From Streptomyces sp. CBMA156 (GTDB lineage Bacteria; Actinomycetota; Actinomycetes; Streptomycetales; Streptomycetaceae), in contig NZ_MSJQ01000370.1 in assembly GCF_014596515.1 (NCBI RefSeq), forward strand, positions 1-32,985: DNA of 32,985 nt. The letters run 5' to 3'. Position numbers and translations under genes: made by a program. The notes under the pieces are model-generated. The model saw only the letters and a program-made list of their open reading frames with translations. It ran no database searches and had not been told where the DNA came from. This document shows, in pieces, positions 21,527 to 30,754 of the stretch (position 1 is the first letter of the stretch; every line of letters begins with the position of its first letter).

Positions 21527-24115
21527 ATGGACGGAACCGCCGTGGACGCCAGCACCCCGCCGACCGCGAACGCGATGCGCCGAGCCCTGCGCCGCGCCCG
21601 GGACGGCGTCGCCCTCGACGTCACCGAGGCAGCCGTGCTGCTCCAGGCCAGAGGCGAGGACCTGCTGGACCTCTGTGCGGGCGCCGCCCGGGTCCGGGAC
21701 GCCGGCCTCGAAGCGGCCGGCCGGCCCGGGGTCATCACCTACTCCAAGAGCGTCTTCGTCCCGCTCACCCGGCTCTGCCGCGACAAGTGCCACTACTGCA
21801 CCTTCGCCACCGTCCCCGGCAGGCTGCGCCGGGAGGGCCACGGGATGTACATGTCCCCGGACGAGGTGCTGGAGGTGGCCAGGCGCGGAGCCGAACTCGG
21901 CTGCAAGGAAGCCCTGATCACACTCGGCGACAAGCCCGAGGACCGCTGGCCCGAGGCCCGCGAGTGGCTGGACGCGCACGGCTACGACGACACCATCGCC
22001 TACGTGCGCGCCATGTCGATCCGCATCCTGGAGGAGACCGGCCTGCTGCCGCACCTCAACCCCGGGGTGCTGAGCTGGACCGACTTCCAGCGGCTCAAGC
22101 CGGTCTCCGCCTCGATGGGCATGATGCTGGAGACCACCGCCACCCGGCTGTGGAGCGAGCCCGGCGGCCCGCACTTCGGCTCCCCTGACAAGGAACCGGC
22201 CGTCCGGCTGCGGGTGCTGGAGGACGCCGGGCGCAGCTCCGTCCCCTTCACCAGCGGCCTGCTGATCGGCATCGGCGAGACGTACCAGGAGCGCGCCGAG
22301 TCGCTGTTCGCGCTGCGCCGGATCTCCCGTGCCTACCACGGCATCCAGGAGCTGATCCTGCAGAACTTCCGGGCCAAGCCGGACACCGCGATGCGCGGCA
22401 TGCCGGACGCCGAGCTGGACGAGCTGGTCGCCACCGTCGCGGTGGCCCGGCACCTGATGGGCCCGGCCGCCTGCCTCCAGGCGCCGCCGAACCTGGTGGA
22501 CGGCGAGTACGAGCGGCTGATCGCGGCCGGCATCGACGACTGGGGCGGGGTCTCCCCGCTCACCCCCGACCACGTCAACCCCGAGCGCCCCTGGCCGCAG
22601 ATCGACCGGCTGGCCGAGCGCTCGGCGGCGGCCGGCTTCGAGCTGCGCGAGCGCCTCGCCGTCTACCCCGAGTACGTGCGCCGCGGCGAGCCCTGGCTGG
22701 ACCCGCGGGTGCTGCCGCACGTGCGCGCCCTGGCCGACCCGGCCACCGGACTGGCGGACCCGGACGCGCCGGTCCGCGGCCTGCCCTGGCAGGAGCCCGA
22801 GGACCTGCCGGAGTCGTACGGGCGCACCGACCTGCACGCCACCATCGACACCGCGGGCCGCACCGGCGACCGCAGGGCCGACTTTGAGGACGTGTACGGC
22901 GACTGGGAGGTGCTGCGCGAGCAGGTGCTCGCCGAGGGCGCCCCCGAGCGCCTCGCCGGGGACCTCAGGGAGGCCCTCGCGGTGGCCGCGGACGACCCGG
23001 TGAAGCTGACCGACGACCAGGCGCTGGCCCTGTTCCACGCCGACGGCCCGGCCCTGGACGCCCTCTGCCGGATCGCCGACGACGTGCGCAGGGACGCCGT
23101 CGGCGACGACGTCACCTACTGCGTCACCAGGAACATCAACTTCACCAACGTCTGCTACACCGGCTGCCGCTTCTGCGCCTTCGCCCAGCGCCGCACCGAC
23201 GCGGACGCCTACACCCTCTCCCTGGAACAGGTCGCCGACCGGGCCGCCCAGGCCTGGGAGGTGGGTGCCACCGAGGTCTGCATGCAGGGCGGCATCCACC
23301 CGGACCTGCCCGGCACCGCCTACTTCGACATCGCCCGCGCGGTGAAGGAGCGGGTGCCCGGCATCCACGTGCACGCCTTCTCGCCGATGGAGGTGGTCAA
23401 CGGCGCGACCCGCACCGGGCTCTCGATCAGGGACTGGCTCCAGCGGGCCAAGGAGTCGGGCCTGGACACCATCCCCGGCACCGCCGCCGAGATCCTGGAC
23501 GACGAGGTCCGCTGGGTGCTCACCAAGGGCAAGCTGCCGGCCGCCACCTGGGTCGAGGTGGTCACCACCGCGCACGAGCTGGGCATCCGTTCCTCGTCCA
23601 CGATGATGTACGGGCACGTGGACACCCCGAAGCACTGGCTGGGCCACCTGCGGCTGCTCGCCGGGATCCAGCAACGGACGGGCGGCTTCACCGAGTTCGT
23701 GACCCTGCCGTTCATCCACACCAACGCGCCGGTCTACCTGGCCGGCATCGCCCGTCCCGGACCGAGCGCCAGGGACAACCGCGCCGTGATCGCGATGGCC
23801 CGGCTGCTGCTGCACCCGCACATCCCCAACATCCAGACCAGCTGGGTCAAGCTGGGCGCCGAGGGCGCGGCCGAGATGCTCCGCTCCGGCGCCAACGACC
23901 TGGGCGGCACGCTGATGGAGGAGACCATCTCCCGGATGGCCGGCTCGGCGTACGGGAGTTACAAGTCGGTGCGCGACCTCCAGGCCATCGCCGAGGCGGC
24001 GGGCCGTCCGCACCGCCAGCGCACCACCACCTACGGCGAGGTGCCGGCCGAGCGGCGGGCCGCGGCACTGGCCTCGGACGGGCACCTGCCGGAGCTGCTG
24101 CCGGTGCTGGACTGA
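21527..24115 (+). CDS. fbiC: 7,8-didemethyl-8-hydroxy-5-deazariboflavin (FO) synthase, two-domain fusion
   Basis: This 862-aa enzyme makes FO, the deazaflavin chromophore of cofactor F420, from tyrosine and a flavin-pathway ribityl-diaminouracil, using S-adenosylmethionine. Two radical-SAM halves are fused. The CofG-like half has the Fe-S triad C84-x3-C88-x2-C91 (CRDKCHYC). The CofH-like half has C543-x3-C547-x2-C550 (CYTGCRFC). Length and organisation are normal for actinobacterial FbiC. ATG 21527 is supported by TATCGT six bases upstream. A strong hairpin ends the gene at 24152-24183. F420 supports many redox and antibiotic pathways in streptomycetes. Confidence 0.97.
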   Translation: MDGTAVDASTPPTANAMRRALRRARDGVALDVTEAAVLLQARGEDLLDLCAGAARVRDAGLEAAGRPGVITYSKSVFVPLTRLCRDKCHYCTFATVPGRLRREGHGMYMSPDEVLEVARRGAELGCKEALITLGDKPEDRWPEAREWLDAHGYDDTIAYVRAMSIRILEETGLLPHLNPGVLSWTDFQRLKPVSASMGMMLETTATRLWSEPGGPHFGSPDKEPAVRLRVLEDAGRSSVPFTSGLLIGIGETYQERAESLFALRRISRAYHGIQELILQNFRAKPDTAMRGMPDAELDELVATVAVARHLMGPAACLQAPPNLVDGEYERLIAAGIDDWGGVSPLTPDHVNPERPWPQIDRLAERSAAAGFELRERLAVYPEYVRRGEPWLDPRVLPHVRALADPATGLADPDAPVRGLPWQEPEDLPESYGRTDLHATIDTAGRTGDRRADFEDVYGDWEVLREQVLAEGAPERLAGDLREALAVAADDPVKLTDDQALALFHADGPALDALCRIADDVRRDAVGDDVTYCVTRNINFTNVCYTGCRFCAFAQRRTDADAYTLSLEQVADRAAQAWEVGATEVCMQGGIHPDLPGTAYFDIARAVKERVPGIHVHAFSPMEVVNGATRTGLSIRDWLQRAKESGLDTIPGTAAEILDDEVRWVLTKGKLPAATWVEVVTTAHELGIRSSSTMMYGHVDTPKHWLGHLRLLAGIQQRTGGFTEFVTLPFIHTNAPVYLAGIARPGPSARDNRAVIAMARLLLHPHIPNIQTSWVKLGAEGAAEMLRSGANDLGGTLMEETISRMAGSAYGSYKSVRDLQAIAEAAGRPHRQRTTTYGEVPAERRAAALASDGHLPELLPVLD

Positions 24116-24151
24116 CCGCGCCGGACCGACCGTGTCGGACCGACCGCGCGG

Positions 24152-24183
24152 GGCCCGGCCGCCGCCCGCGCGGCGGCCGGGCC
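24152..24183 (+). terminator. fbiC terminator
   Basis: A perfect 14-bp GC stem (GGCCCGGCCGCCGC / GCGGCGGCCGGGCC) has a 4-nt loop and lies 37 bases after the fbiC stop. As is common in streptomycetes, there is no U tract. Confidence 0.8.
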
Positions 24184-24302
24184 GGGGGCACCGGAGTTCG
24201 AGGGATGCCGTCGATCCGCAAGGGGCGTCGAAGTACAGTGCGAGGGCGCGCGGCCGGCCGAGCGTCGCGCGGCCCCCCACACCCGACGAAAGGCGCCCCG
24301 TC

Positions 24303-25421
24303 GTGATGCCACTGTGGTCACGCGCCCAGCAGCAGGACTACCGCAGCCGGGTGCGGGGCTGTCTGCTCGGCGGTGCCATCGGCGACGCGCTCGGTGCGGG
24401 CGTCGAGTTCGAGTCGCTGGAGAAGATCCGGGACCGGCACGGCCCGCAGGGCGTCACCGGCTACGTCCCCGCGTACGGGCGCACCGGCGCCGTCACCGAC
24501 GACACCCAGCTCAGCCTCTTCACCGTCGACGGACTGATCCGCGCCCACATCCGGCGCGACACCGGCAGCTGGCACCCGCCCACCGACCTGCACCTGGCCT
24601 ACCTCCGCTGGGCCGCCACCCAGCGCGACTGGGGCCCGGACGAGCGCCGTCCCGACCTCGGCTGGCTCGGCCGCGAGGAGTGGCTGTACGCCCAGCGCGC
24701 CCCCGGCCAGGGCTGCCTGTCCGGCCTCACCGGGACCGGCGCCGAGCGGCTCGGCACCCTGGAGCTGCCGAAGAACCCGCACTCCAAGGGCTGCGGCACG
24801 GTGGTGCGGGCGGCGCCCTTCGGGCTGCTCACCACCTGGGAGCCGAGCCTGGTGTTCCAGCTCGCGGTGGAGTGCTCGGTGCTCACCCACGGCCACCCCA
24901 CCGGCTACCTGGCGGCGGGCGCGTTCGCGGTGATCGTCCAGTCGGTGGCCCGAGGCGGCACCCTGGAGGAGGGCGTCCACCTCGCGCTCGCCCTGCTCTC
25001 CGAGCGCCCCGCGCACGAGGAGACCACCGCCGCGCTGCGGGCCGCCCTGGACGCGGTGCGGGCCGGCGAGCCCTCCGCGGAGCGGGTCGAGGCGCTGGGG
25101 GAGGGCTGGGTGGCCGAGGAGGCGCTGGCGATCGCCGTCTACTGTGCCCTGGTCGCGCACGACGTGCGCTCGGGCCTGCTGCTCGCGGTCAACCACTCGG
25201 GGGACAGCGACGCCACCGGCGCGATCTGCGGCAACCTGCTCGGGGTACTGCACGGGGACACCGCCCTGCCGCCCGGTCTGCTGGCCGGGCTCGAAGGGCG
25301 CGGGGCGATCCTCGAACTCGCCGACGACTTCGTGATGGAGCTGGTGCACGGGGCCGAACTGCACGACCGGCAGACCCCGGAGGGCGTCAACTGGACCGCC
25401 CGCTACCCGGTGGCGGGCTGA
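24303..25421 (+). CDS. ADP-ribosylglycohydrolase (DraG/ARH family)
   Basis: This protein of about 372 aa has the DraG fold. The metal-binding motifs are GCLLGGAIGDALG (19-31) and VTDDTQLS (64-71) near the N-terminus. Near the C-terminus is NHSGDSDATGAICGNLLG (about 297-314). It hydrolyses ADP-ribose from proteins, nucleic acids or small molecules. A partner ADP-ribosyltransferase is not in the window. GAAAGG lies 9 nt before GTG 24303 and 12 nt before the in-frame ATG 24306, so I favour the GTG. The gene is monocistronic, with a possible TACAGT promoter at 24234. Confidence 0.92.
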   Translation: MMPLWSRAQQQDYRSRVRGCLLGGAIGDALGAGVEFESLEKIRDRHGPQGVTGYVPAYGRTGAVTDDTQLSLFTVDGLIRAHIRRDTGSWHPPTDLHLAYLRWAATQRDWGPDERRPDLGWLGREEWLYAQRAPGQGCLSGLTGTGAERLGTLELPKNPHSKGCGTVVRAAPFGLLTTWEPSLVFQLAVECSVLTHGHPTGYLAAGAFAVIVQSVARGGTLEEGVHLALALLSERPAHEETTAALRAALDAVRAGEPSAERVEALGEGWVAEEALAIAVYCALVAHDVRSGLLLAVNHSGDSDATGAICGNLLGVLHGDTALPPGLLAGLEGRGAILELADDFVMELVHGAELHDRQTPEGVNWTARYPVAG

Positions 25422-25440
25422 GACCCGCCCCCGACACGGA

Positions 25441-25496
25441 AGTTGCCCGGAGCACCGCCCGCCGCCTGAAGGCGACGGACACCGCTACGGGCAACT
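25441..25496. terminator. Candidate terminator between convergent genes
   Basis: AGTTGCCC (25441-25448) and GGGCAACT (25489-25496) pair perfectly over 8 bp. The 40-nt loop contains a smaller GC hairpin. It lies between the convergent stops at 25421 and 25525. Confidence 0.45.
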
Positions 25497-25524
25497 GGTC
25501 CGAGTGCGGAACCGCGTGGGCCGG

Positions 25525-25740
25525 TCAGCCCGGGAGGCCGCCGAAGGCGCCGCCCGCCGCCGACGAGGCGAAGGCGTTCCAGGCCTCGGCGGAGAAGCGC
25601 AGCTGCGGGCCACGGGGGTCCTTGGAGTCCCGGACCGCCACCTCCCCCGAGCCGGGGACGGCGATCTCCACGCAGGCGCCCTGGCCTCCGCTGTGACTGC
25701 TCTTGCGCCAGGGGGTTCCGTACTCGGACGGGGTGATCAT
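25525..25740 (-). CDS. DUF397 protein, partner of the adjacent XRE regulator
   Basis: This 71-aa protein has the classic DUF397 form: WRKSSHSGGQGACVEIAV, then VAVRDSKDPRGPQLRFSAEAWNAF. It overlaps the upstream XRE gene by ATGA (25737-25740), with GAAGGA 9 nt upstream, so the pair is translationally coupled. Its sequence is far from the four copies at 1478-3347, which argues for an independent system. Confidence 0.92.
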   Translation of the reverse strand: MITPSEYGTPWRKSSHSGGQGACVEIAVPGSGEVAVRDSKDPRGPQLRFSAEAWNAFASSAAGGAFGGLPG

Positions 25741-26600
25741 TCGTGGAATTCCTTCTCGATGTCGGCTATCAGCGACCGGCTCTCCGCGACGCCGAGGGCG
25801 GCCGCTCTCAGGTAGTCGTACAGACCGGTATAGCGGCGCACGTCCGCCTCCTTCTCCAGGTAGAGATCGCTCGTCACACCTTCGAAGTAGACAACCGTGG
25901 AATCGGCTGACTCGGGGAACTCCAGCAGCGAGAATGTCCCGGTCATGCCGGGATGGGCGCCGTGCGAGAACGGGATCACCTGGATGGTGATGTTCGAACG
26001 CTGGCTGAGGTCCAGCATCTGCCGCAGCTGCGCCGCCATCACCGCCTTGCTGCCGACCTCACGGCGCAGCACCGCCTCGTCTATGACGGTCCACAGGCTG
26101 CCCAGCTGGTTCTCGCCGTGGATGCGCTCCTGGCGCTTCATCCGGACCTGCACCCGGCGCTGCACGGCGACCGCGTCGGTGTCCGGCTGGGTGCCCTCGA
26201 CCACGGCCTCGGCGTAGTGCTCGGTCTGCAACAGACCGGGGACGAAGGAGGACTCGTACGCGCGGATCGAGGAGGCCTCGGCCTCCAGCCCGATGTAGAC
26301 GCTGTACGGGGTCGGCATGTCGTTGAAGTCGTGCCACCAGCCGCGCTGGCGCGACTCCTTGGCCATCTCCATCAGGCTGGCGCGCAACTGGTCGTCGGGC
26401 ACGTTGTACACGTCGCAGAGGTCGCGCACGTCGCGCTGGCTGATGCTGCGGCGGCCGTTCTCCAGCCGGCTGATCTTCGACTGGGAGACCATCAGGCGGC
26501 CGGCGACCTCCTCCGCCGTCATGCCCAGGCCCTCGCGGAGCTTGCGCAGCTCCGAACCGAGGCGCCGGCGGCGAACGGTGGGATTGACGTTGGCGGACAC
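25737..26600 (-). CDS. XRE-family HTH / DUF5753 regulator
   Basis: This regulator of about 287 aa has a helix-turn-helix at residues 10-70 (RLGSELRKLREGLGMTAEEVAGRLMVSQSKISRLENGRRSIS). DUF5753 follows (YIGLEAEASSIRAYESSFVPGLLQ, TEHYAEAVV, RMKRQERI, VIDEAVLRREVG, ITIQVIPF). I chose the GTG at 26600 (VSANVNPTVRRRRLG) because GGAGG lies 5 nt upstream and third-base GC preference fades upstream of it. An ATG at 26663 is the alternative. It forms a two-gene operon with the DUF397 gene at 25525. Confidence 0.9.
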   Translation of the reverse strand: MSANVNPTVRRRRLGSELRKLREGLGMTAEEVAGRLMVSQSKISRLENGRRSISQRDVRDLCDVYNVPDDQLRASLMEMAKESRQRGWWHDFNDMPTPYSVYIGLEAEASSIRAYESSFVPGLLQTEHYAEAVVEGTQPDTDAVAVQRRVQVRMKRQERIHGENQLGSLWTVIDEAVLRREVGSKAVMAAQLRQMLDLSQRSNITIQVIPFSHGAHPGMTGTFSLLEFPESADSTVVYFEGVTSDLYLEKEADVRRYTGLYDYLRAAALGVAESRSLIADIEKEFHE

Positions 26601-27196
26601 TTCGACCTCCGGCCGGACCTCTGGTGCTCGTTGGAACGGCGACCCTCGGAACACTTCGGACATAGGGACCAACCCCCCTGACTTGGAGCAGCATGTCACC
26701 TTGGGCCAGGTCGGTGTCGGGGAATCACGGCAGCGCGATAGGACAGATCATCGGAATAGCGCTTCCGCGAGACAGCGAAAGCCCCCAGGTGGTAATGCGG
26801 CTCGGCGACTCGGACAGGTGCTGCGGTGGGTGTCCCCGGACCGGCTCGTACGTGCCCCCGGCACGTACGGGGGAGGGCCGCTGCCGGGGGTCCGCCGTCA
26901 GCGTCCGGGGACGGCTGAGGGGCGGTCGCCGGGCGACTCGCGTCGCGGGGCGACCGCCCCTCGGTGCTGCTGGTGGCGCCGGTTGCTTCCGGTGCCGCCG
27001 GTGGTGCCGATGAAACTGGTAGTGCGTCCGGTGCGTCCGGTGCCCGTCGTGCTCCCGGCGCCGGTGGCACCGGTCGTACGCCGGGCCGCTCAGCGCCGTC
27101 GGACGGCGTGAACGGGGCGGCGGGCACCGTCGGGTGCGCGTCCGGTGGCGTCGGGCGCCGTGGCGGCTGTCCGCCGGGCCCCGCGGACCGCTCCGG
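26601..27196. other. Gene-free stretch (596 bp) with a perfect 10-bp inverted repeat
   Basis: Open frames here lack a ribosome-binding site and consistent third-base GC preference. The stretch contains CGTACGTGCC-CCC-GGCACGTACG (26847-26869), a perfect 10-bp dyad. It also has short GTGCGTCCG tandem repeats near 27020-27040. It probably carries the XRE gene's promoter and the 3' region of the GPP34 gene. Confidence 0.6.
26847..26869. repeat. Perfect 10-bp inverted repeat upstream of the second XRE gene
   Basis: CGTACGTGCC and GGCACGTACG are separated by CCC. It is about 250 bp upstream of the XRE start and about 330 bp downstream of the GPP34 stop. It could be an operator or a terminator; the ACGT-rich arm is unlike the GC-only terminators elsewhere in the window. 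Confidence 0.65.
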
Positions 27197-27937
27197 TCAG
27201 CGGGCGCCGACCCGGGAGGCGGGGACCCGCCCGCCCGAACCCCGGCCCGCCGTACGGGCGCCAGGACGGCCGGCGGCGGCCCCGGAACCCTGGGAAGAAC
27301 GGTTCTGCTGCGCGGGCAGGCCGTTCTGCACGTCCATCACGGCGTGCGCGACCATCCCGCCCAGCGGGTCGTACCGGATCAGGTCGCGCAGCCGCGACCG
27401 CGAGGACCGGCCCTCGTTGCCCGGGTACAGGTGCTTGCCCAGCCCGACCGAGTGGGCGAGCGCCGCCAGCGCCGCCGTCCGCGGGTCCGGCGGGACACCG
27501 GTGCGGATCGCGGTGTCCAGACGCTGCTTGATCGCGGCGTTGGTGCAGTCGTCGGACGCCTGGTACCGGATCGTCGGCAGCACGCCGCACACCTGGCCCG
27601 GCACGGCCGTGACCATGCCGCAGCGCTCCAGGTGCGCCAGATAGGTCTGCCGCAGCCCCAGCCGGGGCCCGCCGATCCAGTGCGCCGCGCGGACCGGACT
27701 GCCGCGTCGGCGCAGCAGTTCCAGTGCGTGGTCGAGGGTCGGGTCGCCGGTCGGTCGTGCGAGCACGACGGCGATCCGGTCTCCCTCCGGTACGATCCGT
27801 CCGGCCAGGGACAGCTCGACGAGCTGGGCCCCGGCGAGTCCGAGGTCGAGGGTCTGCGGCTGCGCCGTGGTACCCGTGGTCGGGTCCAAAGCGAGCAGCA
27901 AGAGTTCCTCGGGAACAGTTCTGCGGCTCTTGCCCAT
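27197..27937 (-). CDS. GPP34 (GOLPH3/Vps74-like) family phosphoprotein
   Basis: This 246-aa protein has the GPP34 start (RRTVPEELLLLALDPTTG). It continues with LAGAQLVELSLAGRI, PTGDPTLDHALELLRRR, VLPTIRYQASD, LAALAHSVGLGKHLYP and RLRDLIRYDPLGGMVAHAVMD. Eukaryotic members bind Golgi phosphatidylinositol-4-phosphate and retain glycosyltransferases. Actinobacterial members have no established role and are often found as many paralogues. The C-terminus is a basic Gly/Arg/Ala-rich tail. ATG 27937 follows GGGGAGG with a 5-nt spacer. Transcription is divergent from the carboxypeptidase gene at 28235. Confidence 0.9.
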   Translation of the reverse strand: MGKSRRTVPEELLLLALDPTTGTTAQPQTLDLGLAGAQLVELSLAGRIVPEGDRIAVVLARPTGDPTLDHALELLRRRGSPVRAAHWIGGPRLGLRQTYLAHLERCGMVTAVPGQVCGVLPTIRYQASDDCTNAAIKQRLDTAIRTGVPPDPRTAALAALAHSVGLGKHLYPGNEGRSSRSRLRDLIRYDPLGGMVAHAVMDVQNGLPAQQNRSSQGSGAAAGRPGARTAGRGSGGRVPASRVGAR

Positions 27938-28234
27938 CCAAGCCTCCCCGCGTGGATGAGAGACAGGGTGACGCCTCTCACACGGGCTTGTCGAGTACGC
28001 CTCCGAATCGTGACCTTGCGGTGCAGGCGCGGAACCGGCGGCGCGGGGCCCTGCGTCTGACCGGTGGACAGACCGTGGAACGGCCGGGCGACGACAATAC
28101 GCGCCGGTCGGGCGGGGTGTGCGCGGCCGGAACGGCCGCCGGTGGCGGAGACTGTACAGGTACACGGGCGGGGCGTCGGCTTCCCGAAATCGGGTTCGCC
28201 GGTGCCCCGCGGGGCGTTGAGGAGGCTGGGATAC

Positions 28235-30658
28235 GTGGGCGAGTCCCCCGACAGGGTGCTGAGGGACGGCGACGAGCGGCAGCGGGACCGCGAGCGCGAA
28301 CGGAGCGGTGCGGCGGCCGGTGCCGCCGGTCCCGCCGAGGGCGGTTCCGGCCCGGATGCTGACGGTGCGTCAGTCGCGGCCGACGCCGGGACGACCGCCG
28401 GGACCTCCGCGGACACCGCCTCGGACAGCCCTGCGGAGGCCTCCGGCGAGACGCCCTCGGAGGCGTCCGCCGACACCCCCGCGACGGGGGCCAAGGGCGG
28501 CTCGACCGTACAGCTCCGCGTCCGGGATGTGGACAGCAGGACGACGATGCTGCGGCTGCCGGTGGACAACAGGACCACCGCGCTGCGGCTGCCCGAGGAA
28601 CTGGTGAAGGCCGCCGGCAAGGGGAGTTCCGAAGGTGGGGACGAGCAGGCGGGGGCCGCGGCGGAAGCCGAGGAGGTGAAGGAGCCCGCCGGGCGTCCGG
28701 TCGGCGCCGACCCGCGTCTCGCCATGCGGACGGCCGTCGCGGTGGCGGACCAGGCGGCGGACCAGGCGGCGGACCAGGCGGTGGAGAAGCCTGCGGAGAA
28801 GGCGGCCGAGCCGTCCGAGGAGACCGACGCCGAGGGCACCTCCGAGCCCGGGGCCGAGCCGGCCGGGAAGGCGACCGGCGAGGCCGGTGAGACCGAGGAG
28901 GCCGGGAAGGCCGAGGACACCAAGGACGCCGACGACGCCGAGCGCTCCGAGGACGCCGAGGATGCCGAGGACTCCGAGGATGCTCCCGCGACCGGCGCCT
29001 TGACCCTCGCGCTGACCAGGACCGGGCAGCCTGGTCAGCCGTCGGGTCAGGCCGAGAAGCTGGAGAAGCCAGCGCCGCTGCGCGCCTCCGCCGCCCCCGT
29101 GGCCTCCTCTCCCGCGTCCGGCACCGTCTCCGCGTCCGGCACCGTCCCCCCGGCCGGCACCGTGCCCGAGCCGAAGCCCGAGCCGCGTCCGGAGCCCAGG
29201 CCCGTCCCCGAGCCCGAGCCCACCCCGGGCCCGGCGCCGCTGCCGAGGCCGACCCCCGCGCCCGCTCCCGTGCCGGCCCCGAAGCCGCTGCCGGAGCCCG
29301 ATCCGCGCCCGGTGCCGCCGGTTCCGCCGCTGCCCAAGCCCGAGCCGCTGCCGGCGCCCGAGCCGATGCCGTCGCCGGAGAACACCGCCGAGGCGATGGA
29401 GGTCCTGGCCTCCCTCAACGCCCGCCCGGTCTCGCCGCTGCGGCGCGCCCTCAAGCGGGTGACCATCTGGACGGTCTTCCTCGCCGTGGTGCTCGGCGCG
29501 CTCGCGGTGGCCCAGCTGCTGCGCCCGCTGCCGGACCCCAAGCTGAAGACGACCACCGCGGGCAGCTACAGCTTCTCCGGCGACCAGCTCGACCTCGCCT
29601 GGCCGGCCAAGGGCCAGTCCGCCGCCGAGGTGGTCGGCGTCGGCAGCCTCGGCAGCTCGGGCCCGGAGACGCCGGCCTCGATCGCCAGCGTCACCAAGGT
29701 GATGAACGCCTACCTGATCCTCCAGAAGTACCCCCTGAAGAAGGGGGAGAGCGGCCCGAAGATCACCGTCGACAAGCAGGCCGCGCAGGAGTCCGGCAAC
29801 GTCGACGAGTCCAAGGTGACGCTCACCGAGGGCCAGGTGCTCACCGAGTACCAGGCGCTGGAACTGCTGATGCTGCCCTCGGCCAACAACGTGGCCCGGC
29901 TGCTCGCCCGCTTCCACTCCGGTTCCGAGGCCGAGTTCGTCAAGGCGATGAACGACACCGCGACCAAGTTCGGCATGAGCAACACCATCTACGCCGACCC
30001 GGCGGGCTTCAACCCGGACACCAAGTCCACCGCCAAGGACCAGCTGAAGCTGGCCGAGCAGGTCATGCAGGACGAGATCTTCCGGCAGATCGTCTCCACC
30101 CCGGAGACCAACTTCAACAACGCGAAGATCCCCAACACCAACAACCTGATCAACCCGAAGACCGGCGTCATCGGCGTCAAGACCGGCTCCAGCACCCCGG
30201 CCGGCGGCTGCCTGATGTGGGCCGCGTACAAGGAGATCGGCGGCGTGCGGCGGCTGATCCTCGGCGTCACCCTGGGCCAGCAGGCCACCTCGCCCAACCC
30301 GGGCGACGGCATCCTGCCGACCGTGCTGAAGGTCAGCGGCAAGCAGATCCAGGCCGCGCAGAACGGCGTGACCGGTCAGACCGTGGTGAAGAAGGGCGAC
30401 GTCGTCGGCTCGGTGGAGGACGGGCTCGGCGGCAAGGTCGCGCTCGTCGCGACCAAGGACCTGGTGGTGGCGGGCTTCCCCGGGATCTCCGGCACCGTCA
30501 CCCTGGACGCCTCGAAGATCGGCCACACCGAGCAGGCCGGCAAGGAGGTCGGCGTGCTGCGGGTGGGCGCGGGCGAGGACCGGGTGGAGGTGCCGGTGGC
30601 ACTCCAGTCGGGCCTGACCCCGCCGTCCATCCAGTCCCGGCTGCTGCGCACGCTGTGA
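28235..30658 (+). CDS. Membrane-anchored serine D-Ala-D-Ala carboxypeptidase with long disordered N-terminus
   Basis: This 807-aa protein ends in a peptidase S11 (PBP5/DacA-type) domain. Catalytic motifs are SVTK (485-488, S485 nucleophile), SAN (549-551) and KTG (649-651). A single membrane helix lies at about 407-430 (VTIWTVFLAVVLGALAVAQLL). The first 400 residues are predicted cytosolic and disordered. They comprise an acidic/Ala part with an ADQA triple repeat (171-182), a D/E-rich stretch (228-250) and a Pro-rich segment (309-381) just before the membrane. Three LR[VL]-type motifs with preceding Thr (91-96, 103-109, 114-120) sit in the N-terminal part. The GTG at 28235 has GAGGAGG 9 nt upstream. 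The enzyme trims peptidoglycan stem peptides. Confidence 0.9.
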   Translation: MGESPDRVLRDGDERQRDRERERSGAAAGAAGPAEGGSGPDADGASVAADAGTTAGTSADTASDSPAEASGETPSEASADTPATGAKGGSTVQLRVRDVDSRTTMLRLPVDNRTTALRLPEELVKAAGKGSSEGGDEQAGAAAEAEEVKEPAGRPVGADPRLAMRTAVAVADQAADQAADQAVEKPAEKAAEPSEETDAEGTSEPGAEPAGKATGEAGETEEAGKAEDTKDADDAERSEDAEDAEDSEDAPATGALTLALTRTGQPGQPSGQAEKLEKPAPLRASAAPVASSPASGTVSASGTVPPAGTVPEPKPEPRPEPRPVPEPEPTPGPAPLPRPTPAPAPVPAPKPLPEPDPRPVPPVPPLPKPEPLPAPEPMPSPENTAEAMEVLASLNARPVSPLRRALKRVTIWTVFLAVVLGALAVAQLLRPLPDPKLKTTTAGSYSFSGDQLDLAWPAKGQSAAEVVGVGSLGSSGPETPASIASVTKVMNAYLILQKYPLKKGESGPKITVDKQAAQESGNVDESKVTLTEGQVLTEYQALELLMLPSANNVARLLARFHSGSEAEFVKAMNDTATKFGMSNTIYADPAGFNPDTKSTAKDQLKLAEQVMQDEIFRQIVSTPETNFNNAKIPNTNNLINPKTGVIGVKTGSSTPAGGCLMWAAYKEIGGVRRLILGVTLGQQATSPNPGDGILPTVLKVSGKQIQAAQNGVTGQTVVKKGDVVGSVEDGLGGKVALVATKDLVVAGFPGISGTVTLDASKIGHTEQAGKEVGVLRVGAGEDRVEVPVALQSGLTPPSIQSRLLRTL

Positions 30659-30702
30659 GGCGCTGAGCCGCCGGGGCGCCGAGGCGCCGTACGGAGCGGG
30701 AA

Positions 30703-30741
30703 GGAGAAGGGGAGCCGGTCCCGTACCGGCTCCCCTTCTCC
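30703..30741 (+). terminator. Carboxypeptidase gene terminator
   Basis: A perfect 17-bp stem (arm GGAGAAGGGGAGCCGGT) with a 5-nt loop starts 45 bases after the stop. It is one of the strongest hairpins in the window. It may also serve the convergent glycosyltransferase gene. Confidence 0.88.
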
Positions 30742-30754
30742 GTGTCCCCGGGCC

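Noticed and set aside
18667..22188. A 1173-codon open frame on the plus strand
   Set aside because: It is antisense to the ABC and LolA-like genes and then out of frame in fbiC; its composition is His/Gln/Arg-biased and it has no start signal.
21419..24280. A 953-codon open frame on the minus strand opposite fbiC
   Set aside because: It is entirely antisense to a clear FbiC with both Fe-S triads, so it is a GC-driven shadow.
26696..27127. A 143-codon minus-strand frame in the 596-bp gap
   Set aside because: It is Pro/Ala-rich with no motif or ribosome-binding site, and a perfect dyad lies inside it; treated as intergenic.
28370..30526. A 718-codon minus-strand frame of Gly/Leu/Arg repeats
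   Set aside because: It mirrors the Pro/Glu-rich arm of the carboxypeptidase on the opposite strand and has no independent support.
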